From Glaciecola sp. 33A (lineage in GTDB: Bacteria > Pseudomonadota > Gammaproteobacteria > Enterobacterales > Alteromonadaceae): a stretch of 64,000 nt of DNA. Of this stretch, positions 9,000 through 19,515 are shown piece after piece (position 1 is the stretch's first letter; each line of letters begins with the position of its first letter). The notes below the pieces were generated by a model. It had not been told where the DNA came from. It searched no databases and was given only the letters and a program-made list of their open reading frames with translations. Where the stretch lies: contig NZ_PJAR01000024.1 in the NCBI RefSeq assembly GCF_002836745.1, positions 99,174 to 163,173 of the forward strand. The letters run 5' to 3'. Made by a program: the position numbers and the translations under genes.

Positions 9000-10562
9000 T
9001 TATTCCTCTCTGGTAACTCGTAATACTTCCTCTAAAGAAGTGACTCCGAGTAATACTTTGTCGCAGCCATCTTGACGAATAGAAGGAGTGGTTTTGCGTA
9101 TGTGCTTTTCAATCGCTTGCTCACCCTTGCCTTCGTGCATCATTTCGCGGATACGTTCATCAACGATCAACTGTTCATGAATACCGGTTCGGCCTCGGTA
9201 ACCAGTGTGGTTGCATGCAGTGCAACCAACGGGGCGATATATAACCACTTGTTCGGCATTCGCAATATTCAATGTTTCGCGCTCAGTAACGGTTGGTTCG
9301 TGAGGCTTCTTACACTCCTTGCACAATTTGCGAACTAGGCGTTGTGACAACACTGACAATAAACTACTCGATAACAAAAACGGCTCAATGCCCATGTCTT
9401 CTAAGCGAGTAATGGCGCCAGCCGCGGTATTTGTATGCAACGTTGACAATACCAAGTGGCCGGTTAAACTTGCTTGTACTGCAATTTGTGCTGTTTCAAA
9501 ATCACGTATTTCACCGACCATAACCACATCAGGGTCTTGCCGCAATATGGCTCTCAAGCCTCTTGCAAATGTCATGTCAACACGCGGGTTAACCTGTGTT
9601 TGACCAATACCTTCCAAGTCGAATTCAATTGGGTCTTCAACCGTAAGAATGTTGCGGTCTTTAGAATTTATCTCGCTTAAACCGGCATACAAAGTGGTGC
9701 TTTTACCTGAACCTGTTGGGCCGGTGACCAGCATGATGCCATGTGGTTTGCGAATAAGACTTGAAAAGTGGGTGCGATTATCCAGGGTCATGCCCAAGTC
9801 TTGTAAATCAAGACGCGCGTTATTTTTATCAAGTAAGCGCAATACAACCCGCTCGCCGTGACTCGAGGGCATAGTGGATACACGTACATCAACTGCACGT
9901 CCTGCGATCCGCAAACTTATACGCCCATCTTGAGGTATACGTTTTTCAGCGATATCCATTTTTGACATGACTTTAATACGCGACACCAACATAGAAGACA
10001 TTTTGCGGTGAGGACGTAATATTTCGCGCAATACGCCGTCAACACGGAAGCGCACGACTAGCTGATTTTCAAAGGTCTCGATATGAATATCAGAAGCACC
10101 TTCTTTAATTGCCTCCCCAAGCATGGCGTTAATAAGGCGAATAATCGGTGCGTCGCCTTCACTTTCGAGCAAGTCTTCTGTGTCGGGTAAGTCTTCGGCT
10201 AATGATAGCAAATCGCTTTCGTTACCTAGGTCTTCCATTAACTGTTTGGCGGCACTTGAATCGCGCTGAAAGCTGCTGGTTAGCAATTCTTCAAAACGAG
10301 TTTCAGCAATTTCTTCAAGCACAAAGGTTTGCTTTAGAAAGCGTCGAACTTCAGCAAATACAGACAATTCGGTGCTCGGCGTATGGTAGACCTTAACCGG
10401 TTCGTGCGCCGACTCGACTAACACTTTAAAGCGTTTGGCAAAGCTAAAAGGCAGTTGCAGCGCAGCTAAGGGCTCAGCCTCTTCAATTGCGCCCTGTGTG
10501 ACCTCGTCGGTAACGAGTGCCTCGGTTTCTACTAAACTAAGATCATTAATAACGTCCGACAT
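9000..10562 (-). CDS. gspE: Type II secretion ATPase GspE
   Basis: A 520-residue secretion ATPase. It has the Walker A motif GPTGSGKST, Asp and His boxes ([17 protein letters not shown]) and a four-cysteine zinc site made of CKECKK and CTACNH. It hydrolyses ATP at the cytoplasmic face and drives pseudopilus assembly with GspL and GspF. Size and domain order fit the family. It starts two bases after gspD. Confidence 0.96.
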   Translation of the reverse strand: MSDVINDLSLVETEALVTDEVTQGAIEEAEPLAALQLPFSFAKRFKVLVESAHEPVKVYHTPSTELSVFAEVRRFLKQTFVLEEIAETRFEELLTSSFQRDSSAAKQLMEDLGNESDLLSLAEDLPDTEDLLESEGDAPIIRLINAMLGEAIKEGASDIHIETFENQLVVRFRVDGVLREILRPHRKMSSMLVSRIKVMSKMDIAEKRIPQDGRISLRIAGRAVDVRVSTMPSSHGERVVLRLLDKNNARLDLQDLGMTLDNRTHFSSLIRKPHGIMLVTGPTGSGKSTTLYAGLSEINSKDRNILTVEDPIEFDLEGIGQTQVNPRVDMTFARGLRAILRQDPDVVMVGEIRDFETAQIAVQASLTGHLVLSTLHTNTAAGAITRLEDMGIEPFLLSSSLLSVLSQRLVRKLCKECKKPHEPTVTERETLNIANAEQVVIYRPVGCTACNHTGYRGRTGIHEQLIVDERIREMMHEGKGEQAIEKHIRKTTPSIRQDGCDKVLLGVTSLEEVLRVTREE

Positions 10563-10564
10563 CG

Positions 10565-12643
10565 CTAATCGTTACCTTGTTTGGCTTTCTTTTCTTCGTC
10601 TCGCAAGTAAGTATCAAAAGAAGGCGGTAAAGTCATCGAGTCATCCCATGCAGGTAGCGAAGGTCCCTCCGTGAATGGCATTAATGGTACACCTTCAGAT
10701 TGACGTTTTAACTGCTCTGCACGAATATAATTATATTTTTGTAAGCTGATTTTATTTGAAGTAATACCGTCACGTATAATAGTAGGACGAATGAATACCA
10801 TTAGATTACGTTTGCGCTTGCTTACTGTTGTTGACTTAAATAAGTGACCAAGAAGGGGTATATCGCCTAGTAAAGGCACTTTAGAAATACTTTCTTGAAC
10901 GTCCTCATCAATTAGGCCGCCCAGCACAATTGTGCCGCCATCATCCACAATTACCGTGGTTTTGATTTCACGCTTATTAATTGAAATATCAACCGAGGTT
11001 GCACCAGATACACTGGATACCTCTTGCTCTATTTGCAATTGAATGGCGTCCCCCTCGTTAATTTGCGGCGTCACTTTGAGTTTAATACCAACATCTTGGC
11101 GCGTAACTTGTTGGAATGGGTTGGCGTTATTCGAGCCGGTAGCAGAGCCAGTAATGATTGGCACTTCTTGGCCGACAATAAAGAAGGCTTCCTCGTTATC
11201 CATTGTAGTTAAATGCGGTGTTGCTAGGATATTAGAATTAGTGTCAGTACTGACCGCTTGCACAACGGCGCCCCACCCATTGTTGACAACGCCAGCAAGC
11301 AAACCATTAGCACCGCCTAGTAAGGCAGCAAGTGGTGCATAGTTGCCCTCCACAGTGGTGGTTGTTGCCACTGTGTCAGCATTTGAATTAGTCGTAAAGC
11401 CTTTCACTTCGGTACTTTCCGCTTCACGCAACGCCACACCTAATGAACCTACCCCGATAACACCATTCGTAAATTGTGTACCGCCGCCTTCTTCTGATAC
11501 CCACTGTACACCTAATGTGGTGCCGTCGCCTTCGAATACTTCAACGATAATAGCTTCAACTTGCACTTGTGCACGGCGTACATCAAGTCTGCGTATAACG
11601 TCTTCAAGTGAGCGCATCATGTCGGGCTCAGCAGTGATCACCAATGAGTTAGAGTCTTCATGCGAATCGATACTGATATCACGATTGCTATTGCCACCGC
11701 GACGCTGGGTTGCTGTGCCACCTTGGTTATCAGCCTGAATACCAGCGCTGACGCCTTGTAATACGTTGACTAAGTCTTCAGCTTTGGCATAATTTAGGCT
11801 AATTACACGCGTATTGCCGTTGGTTTCTAACTCCTGATCCATGCGGCTAACAAGGTTAATTAAGCGCTGACGGGCTTTTATATCGCCGCTAACAATGATG
11901 CTGTTTGTACGGTCATCAGCAACCACACGAGGGTCTGATTTACCCACTCCACCGGCTGACTTACCTTGCGATTTATTAATACTTTCAATAATGCGCACCA
12001 TTTCGGTCGCAGACGCATATTTAAGTTTGATGACCTCTACTTCTTCATCACCTGCGCGGTCAACGCTTTCGATAATTTTTACTAAGCGGTTCACCACCGC
12101 CGCGCGTCCAGTTAGCATCATTACATTTGATGGGTCATGGCTGACGACGTTACCGCCGCCGGCTTGGTCATTCAATTGACGAAGAATAGGTGCAAGTTCG
12201 CGTACTGGCACATTGTATACAGGAAGCACTCGGGTGATCATTTCATCACCCTTTAGAAGATCGCCATCGACGACGGGGATATTTGATGTTTTGGCGTCTT
12301 TGGAACGAACAATTTTGAGTATACCACTTGGCATCTCAACAACGGCAAAGTCGTACACTTGCAGCACGTTCATGAAAAATTGATAGTATTGTTCTTCTGT
12401 CAATAAGTCGTAGCTACGAACGGTGATTTTACCGCGCACATTAGGGTCGACGATAATCGTCCGTTGCAGGTTTTTACCGACAATATTAATAAACTCGGTA
12501 ATTTCGGTATTTTTAAAATTCGGACTATATTTCGTTGCATAAGCATTACCGGCAGCGAACAAGGTTGCTGCTATGCTTGCAGCAATTGTTGTCATCTTCA
12601 ATAATTGACGAATGCTGGTGGTTTTTTGGCTGTCCTGCCTCAT
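10565..12643 (-). CDS. gspD: Type II secretion outer-membrane secretin GspD
   Basis: A 692-residue secretin. A signal peptide ending near AGNAYA is followed by the N0 domain, three N1-N3 repeat domains and the C-terminal secretin domain ending with [14 protein letters not shown]. It forms the outer-membrane channel for folded exoproteins. No gspS-like pilotin gene is seen beside it, so assembly may use a pilotin encoded elsewhere. It lies 16 bases after gspC. Confidence 0.96.
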   Translation of the reverse strand: MRQDSQKTTSIRQLLKMTTIAASIAATLFAAGNAYATKYSPNFKNTEITEFINIVGKNLQRTIIVDPNVRGKITVRSYDLLTEEQYYQFFMNVLQVYDFAVVEMPSGILKIVRSKDAKTSNIPVVDGDLLKGDEMITRVLPVYNVPVRELAPILRQLNDQAGGGNVVSHDPSNVMMLTGRAAVVNRLVKIIESVDRAGDEEVEVIKLKYASATEMVRIIESINKSQGKSAGGVGKSDPRVVADDRTNSIIVSGDIKARQRLINLVSRMDQELETNGNTRVISLNYAKAEDLVNVLQGVSAGIQADNQGGTATQRRGGNSNRDISIDSHEDSNSLVITAEPDMMRSLEDVIRRLDVRRAQVQVEAIIVEVFEGDGTTLGVQWVSEEGGGTQFTNGVIGVGSLGVALREAESTEVKGFTTNSNADTVATTTTVEGNYAPLAALLGGANGLLAGVVNNGWGAVVQAVSTDTNSNILATPHLTTMDNEEAFFIVGQEVPIITGSATGSNNANPFQQVTRQDVGIKLKVTPQINEGDAIQLQIEQEVSSVSGATSVDISINKREIKTTVIVDDGGTIVLGGLIDEDVQESISKVPLLGDIPLLGHLFKSTTVSKRKRNLMVFIRPTIIRDGITSNKISLQKYNYIRAEQLKRQSEGVPLMPFTEGPSLPAWDDSMTLPPSFDTYLRDEEKKAKQGND

Positions 12644-12659
12644 ATTACGACCTTTTTAA

Positions 12660-13613
12660 TTATTCTTCAGACGACGGAATGTCGATATCAAGTGACCAAG
12701 CCTCATCGCCCCTTAGGACTTCTAACTGCAGAAATTGTGCTTCTCTAAGAACGTTAATTGCTTCTAATGATTGTGCTGGATCAGATAAATCCAATCCATT
12801 GATTTGGGTAATAACATCGCCTGAGCGTAAACCGACACTACTGAAAAATTCAGCTTGTTTGCCGGGTGACACTTGATAGCCAATTAACACACCATTCGGT
12901 GTATGAGGTTTGATGGCAATAAAGTCAGTGAAGCTGGTTGGCGACTGACTCATTTGTTCGCGCATTTCCCTAATGCTATCAGAGGGCTGTTCTGAATCAC
13001 TGTCAGGCATTTGGAATTCAACAGGGCCTTGTGGGGTCTCAAATTCTTGCGCCTGTTGACGATACCCTTGTTCCCTAATTTGATTTGCTTCATTAAAATC
13101 AATACCGTCTAGCATCAGCGTTTCGCGAGTCAAGCCGTTTTTGATAATTACGCGGTCAATATACAGTTGGTCTAACGTGGCATTGGTGCCATCAATCTTA
13201 TCACCAACGCCATAAGTGTTTTGTTTTCCATTGTTTTCTACAACGGCCGCTCCCACTTTTGGGTCAGTACTTGAAACTACACCAGTCAATGTGAGGTTTA
13301 ATTTAGTTTCGGGTGCATCGGTTATCTCAGCTAAGATAGTAGCAATCGGTTTTGCTTCAGGGTTGCCAAATAAATTCAATTTAGTCAGTGGTAATATATC
13401 TAAACGAGATGCAGATAGGGCCGGTGAAGCGTCAACATTATTAAGCAACGCCGATTGTGACGATTCAGGCTGCGGGATAAGTCGCCAAGTGAGTTCGGCT
13501 GCGAACGCAATAAGATATAGCGAGAGCAACACAACAATCAAAAGTATGATTTTGTTTTGGTGCTGACCATACATTCTTAAAGCAGGTTGCAATGATAAAT
13601 TGGTTGCTGTCAT
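12660..13613 (-). CDS. gspC: Type II secretion protein GspC
   Basis: First gene of the operon, 317 residues. One transmembrane helix at about residues 23-45 is followed by the periplasmic HR domain (LNLTLTGVVSS...) and a C-terminal PDZ domain (residues about 225-310) with the typical LRSGDVITQINGL. GspC links the inner platform to the secretin and helps select substrates. The promoter of the whole gspC-N operon should lie in the region just before 13614. Confidence 0.94.
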   Translation of the reverse strand: MTATNLSLQPALRMYGQHQNKIILLIVVLLSLYLIAFAAELTWRLIPQPESSQSALLNNVDASPALSASRLDILPLTKLNLFGNPEAKPIATILAEITDAPETKLNLTLTGVVSSTDPKVGAAVVENNGKQNTYGVGDKIDGTNATLDQLYIDRVIIKNGLTRETLMLDGIDFNEANQIREQGYRQQAQEFETPQGPVEFQMPDSDSEQPSDSIREMREQMSQSPTSFTDFIAIKPHTPNGVLIGYQVSPGKQAEFFSSVGLRSGDVITQINGLDLSDPAQSLEAINVLREAQFLQLEVLRGDEAWSLDIDIPSSEE

Positions 13614-13660
13614 TTTCTCTGTAATATTAATATTATAAACTTAATTTGTACCCATCATAT

Positions 13661-13833
13661 CTAGTCATAAGGGCCTGAACAATAGCTAAGCTCATAAGAG
13701 ATACAATTTTTTATAATTAAAAATAACTGGTAATAGCTAAAAGACAATGAAAAAACAAAATAGTGCAAATACAAACAAAAAAATGCAAACCTCGGATTTT
13801 TACCTTGTTAGGAGTAAAATAAGAATTACCTAA
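13661..13833 (+). pseudogene. Duplicated hslR promoter and 5' end (truncated copy)
   Basis: About 130 bases from 13661 nearly repeat those from 14685, which is the promoter and start of hslR. The copy includes an ATG at 13747 with the same first codons (MKKQNSANTNK), then diverges and stops at 13833 after 28 residues. It is a dead 5' copy of hslR. The duplicated block may still hold a working promoter. Confidence 0.8.
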
Positions 13834-13849
13834 TCACAGAATCCTATAT

Positions 13850-14195
13850 TTAGGTTGTTACTCTCATGACAGTTAACTGTCGAAACGCGGCTATTTCAAA
13901 TAACATTGGCAAACCACCTCTGTGATCAATATCTATTTTGGATAATCCAGAGACGACCATTAAGAGCCTGTCGTTATATGAGTCAAGTTGAGAAAGCTTT
14001 TTTAATAGATGAATACCATCTATGTTCGGCATTTGAATATCAGTAAACACGATATCGGGTTTCTAAGCGCCTATTTGTATTAACCCCTCAAAACCATCTG
14101 TTGCTGTTGTTAAAAAAATAGGTAAATTTCAACCTTCAATTGTCATTTTGTACAACATAATGATGTCGGGCTCATCCTCTATCACTAATTATTCT
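13850..14195 (-). pseudogene. Response regulator receiver domain, degenerate
   Basis: One minus-strand frame reads as a CheY-like receiver: VIEDEPDIIMLYKMTIEG, then KPDIVFTDIQMPNIDGI with the phosphoacceptor Asp, then LLKKLSQLDS and LMVVSG. The frame is interrupted by in-frame stops near 14128 and 14062. The remaining open piece is 13850-14050. No output domain is seen. It is a relic lying between the two copies of the hslR 5' end. Confidence 0.75.
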
Positions 14196-14215
14196 GCTTT
14201 TTCCGAATTTATGTA

Positions 14216-14684
14216 AGCCCAGATCAAAAAATGTTCGTAGTCAAGTGTTGGTTATGAACCAGAATATAGCCAAGTAAAAGAATGTGCTTAAAAGAATGTG
14301 CTTAAAAAAATGTGCTTACTAGTGTCGTTAATCATTTAGCTTTTATACTCAGGGCGTTATCATTGCTGGCGAATTACTATTTTGGATGCAATAGGCGGTA
14401 TCCATTGGAATAGTAAGCCTATTACAGTTAGATTTGCGGTAGTTTTAAAAATAGTCTGCTACCATATGAGGCATGAATAATAGAAAAAAGAATAACTCGT
14501 TTGTTATTTTGAGAATTGATAAAGGGTTCGCGACTGCGCGGCACTACAAGACCCGATCGCTGGTCCATAAAGTGGTCCAAGTTCGCAAAGTCTCCTCCAA
14601 TAGTCAATGATGTAAGTCAGGAAAAATGCCAGAGGTTCGGGCTTTGGCAGATCCTGAGACTGGAGCGAATTGCAGTTACCATCT
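14216..14684. other. Non-coding gap between receiver relic and hslR
   Basis: I see no convincing gene here. It contains a short tandem motif (AAGAATGTGCTTA repeated near 14277-14316). The rest is AT-rich and looks like decayed sequence. Confidence 0.5.
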
Positions 14685-14770
14685 CTAGTCATGAGGATCT
14701 GAAAAATAGCTAAGCTCATAAGAGATACAATTTTTTATAATTAAAAATAACGGGTGATAGCTCAAACACA

Positions 14771-15223
14771 ATGAAAAAGCAAAATAGTGCAAATACAAAC
14801 AAACAAAACGCCAGCCAAAGTAATACAGCTAAGGCTGATCAAGATGCAAAAAATGTGCGAATTGATAAATGGTTATGGGCCGCACGCTTCTGCAAAACGC
14901 GTGCGATTGCCAGAGAATTAGTGCAATCGGGCAAGGTTCAGTACAATAAACAGCGTTCTAAATCCAGCAAGTTGGTTGAATTGGGCGCAATAATTCAAAT
15001 TCCAACCGGTTTTGATCAAAAAACAGTAATAGTCAAAGAGGTTATCGGGCAACGTAGAAGCGCCCAATTGGCGCAATTACTGTATGAAGAGACAGCGGAG
15101 AGTATTGCACTTCGTGAAAAGAATGCAGTGGCCAGAAAATTGAGCATTTTTCATAGCCCAAGACCGGACGGTCGACCGGATAAAAAGCAGCGTCGACAAA
15201 TTATTCAATTTAAACATCAATAG
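14771..15223 (+). CDS. hslR: Ribosome-associated heat shock protein Hsp15
   Basis: A 150-residue basic protein with an S4 RNA-binding domain (VRIDKWLWAARFCKTRAIA) from about residue 35 and a lysine/arginine-rich tail. Hsp15 binds 50S subunits that carry a stalled nascent chain after heat shock and helps recycle them. The family is usually about 133 residues. Here a low-complexity Asn/Gln/Lys N terminus precedes the S4 domain. It is followed by hslO after 26 bases, the usual pair. Confidence 0.92.
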   Translation: MKKQNSANTNKQNASQSNTAKADQDAKNVRIDKWLWAARFCKTRAIARELVQSGKVQYNKQRSKSSKLVELGAIIQIPTGFDQKTVIVKEVIGQRRSAQLAQLLYEETAESIALREKNAVARKLSIFHSPRPDGRPDKKQRRQIIQFKHQ

Positions 15224-15249
15224 ATAGTTTATGAGCTAAGTAGAGATTT

Positions 15250-16146
15250 ATGACAGTGAAGCAAGACCAGTTAGATAGATTCTTATTTGAAGATCGCAAT
15301 GTGCGCGGCGAATTAGTCAAATTGTGCGATAGTTATCAGGGTATTTTAGACTCTTACCATTATCCCCCCATTATCCAAGATCTTTTGGGTGAGCTAATGG
15401 CTGCGGCCTGTTTATTGACAGCAACACTGAAATTTGAAGGCGAAGTATCCTTGCAAATTCAAAGCGAAGGCTTGGTTAAATATGCGGTTATCAACGGCAC
15501 ACATGACCAAAAATTACGCGGTGTTGCGCGCTGGAACGAACAATTTAAGTTGCCTTCTTGTTTTGCCGATTTGTTTAAAAAAGGCTATTTGGCTATCACA
15601 TTAGCGCCTAAAGATGGTGAACGCTATCAAGGCATTGTGGCGCTGGACAAGCCGACATTGGCCGAATGTTTAGAAGACTATTTTTTGCAATCTGAACAGT
15701 TACTAACAAAGGTGACTTTGTTCACGCAACGTGATGACAACCGTGCTGTCGCTGGTGGTATGTTGTTGCAGGTGGTCCCTGAAAGTAGCGAAACATCTCA
15801 AGCTCGCGAAAATCCTGATTTCGAACATTTAGGGCACATGATGAACACGCTAAAAATTGAAGAGTTATTTAGCTTGCCAACGGAAGAGATTTTGCATCGC
15901 TTATATCACGAAGAACAAATACGTCTGTTTGAGTCTCAGCCGGTTACTTTTAGTTGTGATTGCTCAAAAGAGCGCAGTGCTATTGCATTACAAAATGTGT
16001 CTAAAGCTGATCTGCTTGAGATTGTAGCTGAGGAAGGTGCTGTGGTGATGAATTGCCAATTTTGTCATCAAGAATATCGTTTTGATAGCATTGACGTTGA
16101 AAATATTCATGCTGACAATGTCGTGGTTGATGAGCAAAGGCACTAA
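15250..16146 (+). CDS. hslO: Redox-regulated chaperone Hsp33
   Basis: A 298-residue Hsp33 with the C-terminal zinc switch made of the CDC and CQFC cysteine pairs (residues about 237-272). In the reduced state the four cysteines hold zinc and the protein is off. Oxidation releases zinc and turns on holdase activity against unfolding proteins. It is probably cotranscribed with hslR and ends 31 bases before the convergent envZ. Confidence 0.95.
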   Translation: MTVKQDQLDRFLFEDRNVRGELVKLCDSYQGILDSYHYPPIIQDLLGELMAAACLLTATLKFEGEVSLQIQSEGLVKYAVINGTHDQKLRGVARWNEQFKLPSCFADLFKKGYLAITLAPKDGERYQGIVALDKPTLAECLEDYFLQSEQLLTKVTLFTQRDDNRAVAGGMLLQVVPESSETSQARENPDFEHLGHMMNTLKIEELFSLPTEEILHRLYHEEQIRLFESQPVTFSCDCSKERSAIALQNVSKADLLEIVAEEGAVVMNCQFCHQEYRFDSIDVENIHADNVVVDEQRH

Positions 16147-16177
16147 TTGCCGAAGGCCTTGTATTTAGTTGAATGAG

Positions 16178-17473
16178 TTAGCTACTATAGGGAATGCTAA
16201 AGCCAGCAGAAAGGCCACCAGATGCGTGATTGGTGAAAAGCATTTTACCGCCGTGGCTTTCGACAATGCGTTTGGTTATGGCGAGGCCGAGTCCTGATCC
16301 AACTGAACCACGTGCTTTGTCGCCCTGTGCGAATGGCGCAAACAGCATTGGAATGTCAGATTCAGGAATGCCTTTGCCATAGTCACGTATATTGCAAATT
16401 AAGGATTTGGATTGATGATCAACTTTGGTGATAATGCAGATGTTTTTGCTACCATATCGAAAAGCGTTTTCAATTAAATTATCCAGCACGCGCTTTATGC
16501 CAATAACGCGTAACTTTGCATTCGGTAACTTTGCTACTTGTAGTTCAATATTATGTCCAGACTCAAGCAATCGGCCTTCAATGAGCTCTTTTATAAGGCG
16601 GTTTAAGTCGACGTTTTCAGATGCTTCTTGTTGGTCTTGTCGTGCGTAATCAATGAATTGGTCGATAATTGCATTCATGTCTTCAATATCATGCTCAATA
16701 CCGTCTTTCACCCAGTCCTGATCGTCGGGCAACATTTCACTAGCCAAACGGATCCGAGTTAATGGCGTTCGCAAGTCGTGCGATATACCTGCGGTCATCA
16801 ACACGCGATCGCTTTCTAGTTGATGAATGCCTTGTGACATCTTATTAAAGGCATTGGTTACCGCTACCATTTCACTGCTACCTTCAAGTGCTAATGGGTC
16901 GGGAAACTGACCTTTACCCACCTTGTGCGCGGCTTTTTGCAGTGCTTGCAAGGGCCTATTTAATCGCCGTACAAATAACCAGCCGCCAGCAACACTTAAA
17001 ATACTGATAACAATGAGGTAGATGGTAAGTGGTGAAAAGTCGCTTTCTTCCATGCCTTGCATTGGAATTGAAATCCAAATATTTGGGTCCTGCGGTGGGC
17101 GTATCCAAATTAAATAATTAACGCCACCAGTGGTTCTAACATCGGTTTCACCGCCAAGACGCTTTGAAATTGCATCAGACATAAAGCTGTAATAAGTAGC
17201 GTCGCGTAATCCGGCATGCATAGCTGTTTCTGTTGTGTGAAATCGCGTGCCAGTGGTCTCCATAAACTCTTCATGCAAAGGATTGTCCGGGGAATTGAGG
17301 CCCTGTAAAAATATCTGTTCAACTTGGGTGGCAACTAAGGCGTTTATTTGCTGGTAGCTGGGGCGAATAAAATAATTGATGACGGATATGTAGGTCACGA
17401 TTTGGTTGATCAGCAGTAAACCTGCAATCAACACAACTGTTTGTCCAAAGGTACTCTTGGGGAGGAATCGCAC
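16178..17473 (-). CDS. envZ: Osmosensor histidine kinase EnvZ
   Basis: A membrane histidine kinase with two transmembrane helices flanking a periplasmic loop, a HAMP domain, the H-box [19 protein letters not shown] and ATPase boxes N ([10 protein letters not shown]), G1 (DYGKGIP) and G2 (GSGLGLAI). The frame is open into ompR. A GTG at 17473 ([11 protein letters not shown]) with GGA-type spacing just after the ompR stop is the natural start, giving 431 residues, close to E. coli EnvZ (450). Confidence 0.93.
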   Translation of the reverse strand: MRFLPKSTFGQTVVLIAGLLLINQIVTYISVINYFIRPSYQQINALVATQVEQIFLQGLNSPDNPLHEEFMETTGTRFHTTETAMHAGLRDATYYSFMSDAISKRLGGETDVRTTGGVNYLIWIRPPQDPNIWISIPMQGMEESDFSPLTIYLIVISILSVAGGWLFVRRLNRPLQALQKAAHKVGKGQFPDPLALEGSSEMVAVTNAFNKMSQGIHQLESDRVLMTAGISHDLRTPLTRIRLASEMLPDDQDWVKDGIEHDIEDMNAIIDQFIDYARQDQQEASENVDLNRLIKELIEGRLLESGHNIELQVAKLPNAKLRVIGIKRVLDNLIENAFRYGSKNICIITKVDHQSKSLICNIRDYGKGIPESDIPMLFAPFAQGDKARGSVGSGLGLAITKRIVESHGGKMLFTNHASGGLSAGFSIPYSS

Positions 17474-17478
17474 GTGAC

Positions 17479-18204
17479 TTAAACGTCTACTGCACCGTCG
17501 GGCACAAATACATAACCTAAGCCCCACACAGTTTGTATGTAGCGTGGGTTAGCAGGATCTTCTTCAAGCATTCTACGCAGTCGAGAAACTTGCACGTCGA
17601 TACTTCTTTCCAATGCGCTGTAATCTCGACCGCGGGCTAAATTCATTAATTTGTCACGTGAAAGTGGCTCGCGAGCGTGTGTTACTAATGATTTTAAAAC
17701 GGCAAACTCACCGCTTGTGAGTGTTAGCGGTTCACCATTATCTGACATTTCACGGGTGGCTAAATTGAGTTTGTAACTACCAAAGCTAACAATTTGCTCG
17801 GACTGCGATGGTGCTCCGGGCGCTTCGGTTGTTTTACGCCGCAAAACCGCTTTTGCTCTGGCAAGCAGTTCTCTGGGGTTAAACGGTTTTGGTAGATAGT
17901 CATCTGCGCCCATTTCAAGACCTATAATGCGGTCTACTTCATCACCTTTCGCGGTTAGCATAATGATCGGAATTTGATTTTCTTGCTGACGTAAACGTCT
18001 GCAAATAGACAAACCATCTTCATCAGGTAGCATTAGGTCTAAAACCATCAAATGAAAATTTTCGCGCTCTAACAATCTATCCATTTGCTCGCTATTAGCA
18101 GCAGTGCGCACTTGGTAGCCTTGTTCAACTAAATATCGCTCTAACAAAGAGCGTAAACGCATGTCATCATCAACAACTAAAATTTTCGAGGTTTCCTGAC
18201 CCAT
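17479..18204 (-). CDS. ompR: Response regulator OmpR
   Basis: A two-domain regulator. The receiver has the acidic pair DDD, the phosphoacceptor in [13 protein letters not shown] and the conserved KPF. The C-terminal winged helix ends with [18 protein letters not shown] prefer ATG 18204 ([14 protein letters not shown], 241 residues) to an upstream GTG at 18213. It forms an operon with envZ and controls porin and osmotic genes in relatives. Confidence 0.95.
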   Translation of the reverse strand: MGQETSKILVVDDDMRLRSLLERYLVEQGYQVRTAANSEQMDRLLERENFHLMVLDLMLPDEDGLSICRRLRQQENQIPIIMLTAKGDEVDRIIGLEMGADDYLPKPFNPRELLARAKAVLRRKTTEAPGAPSQSEQIVSFGSYKLNLATREMSDNGEPLTLTSGEFAVLKSLVTHAREPLSRDKLMNLARGRDYSALERSIDVQVSRLRRMLEEDPANPRYIQTVWGLGYVFVPDGAVDV

Positions 18205-18358
18205 GGCTATCACTCAACTCTTTATTTAATAATCCATATTATATGCCATCAATGACAAAGTCGAAAGAGGGGATAGGAGGATGATTGTTACAAATGATGT
18301 CAGATATACACATATCTGTTTGCTGTAATTGACATAATTCAATGACTGAATTTTAGTC

Positions 18359-18384
18359 AAAAAAAACCGCCGATAAACGGCGGT
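18359..18384 (-). terminator. Rho-independent terminator of prkB
   Basis: ACCGCCG and CGGCGGT form a seven-base-pair stem with a five-base loop. Read on the minus strand the hairpin is followed by a run of eight T. It lies between prkB and ompR and should end prkB transcription. Confidence 0.85.
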
Positions 18385-18545
18385 ACAACTAATCCACGCA
18401 ATCAACGAATTAGCTGTTTTTCTTCACTACATTCACAAGATAGCATTTTGCTATTTTTATACAATGGTTAACGGGGTAAAAAACTCAAATCTTAAGCTAA
18501 CTTGTTGTCCGAATAAGGAATTTACTTATCACTCCATTTATTACG

Positions 18546-19451
18546 TTATTTATTTTGTGCCAACCAATCCATTTGGTAACCCGCTCGGCGTTTTTGATCA
18601 AGTAACTCCTCAATTAACGGTGTTAAAATTAATTCCATTGCTAAACCCATCTTGCCACCAGGCACAACAATCGTATTGATGCGTGACATAAATGCACCGT
18701 CGATCATTTTAAGGAGATAAGGGTAGTCGACACTTTTCATTTCACGACGAAAGCGCACGACTACAAAGCTTTCATCTTGAGTCGGAATTTCGCGCGCACT
18801 AAATGGGTTTGATGTATCAACCGTAGGCACTCGCTGAAAGTTAACATGGGTACGCGAAAACTGCGGCGTAATGTAATGAAAGTAATCGTCCAGACTGCGC
18901 ACAATGCTGCTCATCACGGCGTCACGAGAATGGCCCCTGTCGGTTGTATCGCGTACAATTTTTTGGATCCACTCCAAGTTTACGATAGGAACCATGCCTA
19001 CTAACAAGTCAACGCGAGAAGCGACGTCAACCTCGTCGGTCTTAACACCACCGTGTAAGCCTTCATAGAATAATAAATCGGTGTTTTCAGGCAAGTCTTG
19101 CCAAGGTGTAAAAGTGCCGGGCATTTGGTTGAATGGCACTGCTTCATCAAAGCTATGCAAGTATTCTCTGTGCTGGCCTTTGCCTGTTTCGCCGTATTCT
19201 ACAAACAACTTACTGAGTAATTCGAAATCGTTAGCATGAGGGCCAAAATAGCTAATATGCCGACCTTGTTCCTGTGCCTTTCGGATCTCAACTTCCATTT
19301 CAGGACGCGTAAAACGATGAAAGCTGTCGCCGCCAACAGAGGCTGAATTGACCTTCAGGTTGCGAAATATATGCCTTATAGCATTAGTCGTTGTGGTCGT
19401 ACCAGCACCGGATGATCCGGTTATTGCAATAATAGGGTGTTTTAATGACAT
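18546..19451 (-). CDS. prkB: Phosphoribulokinase-like protein PrkB
   Basis: A 301-residue kinase with the P-loop GSSGAGTTT, the substrate segment DSFHRFTRPEM and the family block FYEGLHGG. It matches the PrkB type found in many non-autotrophic gammaproteobacteria. No RuBisCO or other Calvin cycle gene is seen here. The homology to phosphoribulokinase is clear, but the true physiological substrate of this subgroup is not established. Its own terminator follows. Confidence 0.9.
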   Translation of the reverse strand: MSLKHPIIAITGSSGAGTTTTTNAIRHIFRNLKVNSASVGGDSFHRFTRPEMEVEIRKAQEQGRHISYFGPHANDFELLSKLFVEYGETGKGQHREYLHSFDEAVPFNQMPGTFTPWQDLPENTDLLFYEGLHGGVKTDEVDVASRVDLLVGMVPIVNLEWIQKIVRDTTDRGHSRDAVMSSIVRSLDDYFHYITPQFSRTHVNFQRVPTVDTSNPFSAREIPTQDESFVVVRFRREMKSVDYPYLLKMIDGAFMSRINTIVVPGGKMGLAMELILTPLIEELLDQKRRAGYQMDWLAQNK

Positions 19452-19515
19452 AGGCTTCTAGGGTAATTGGATTACCCTAGTTATAAGCAACCCTGAACAA
19501 GAGTCAAGGTGTTTT

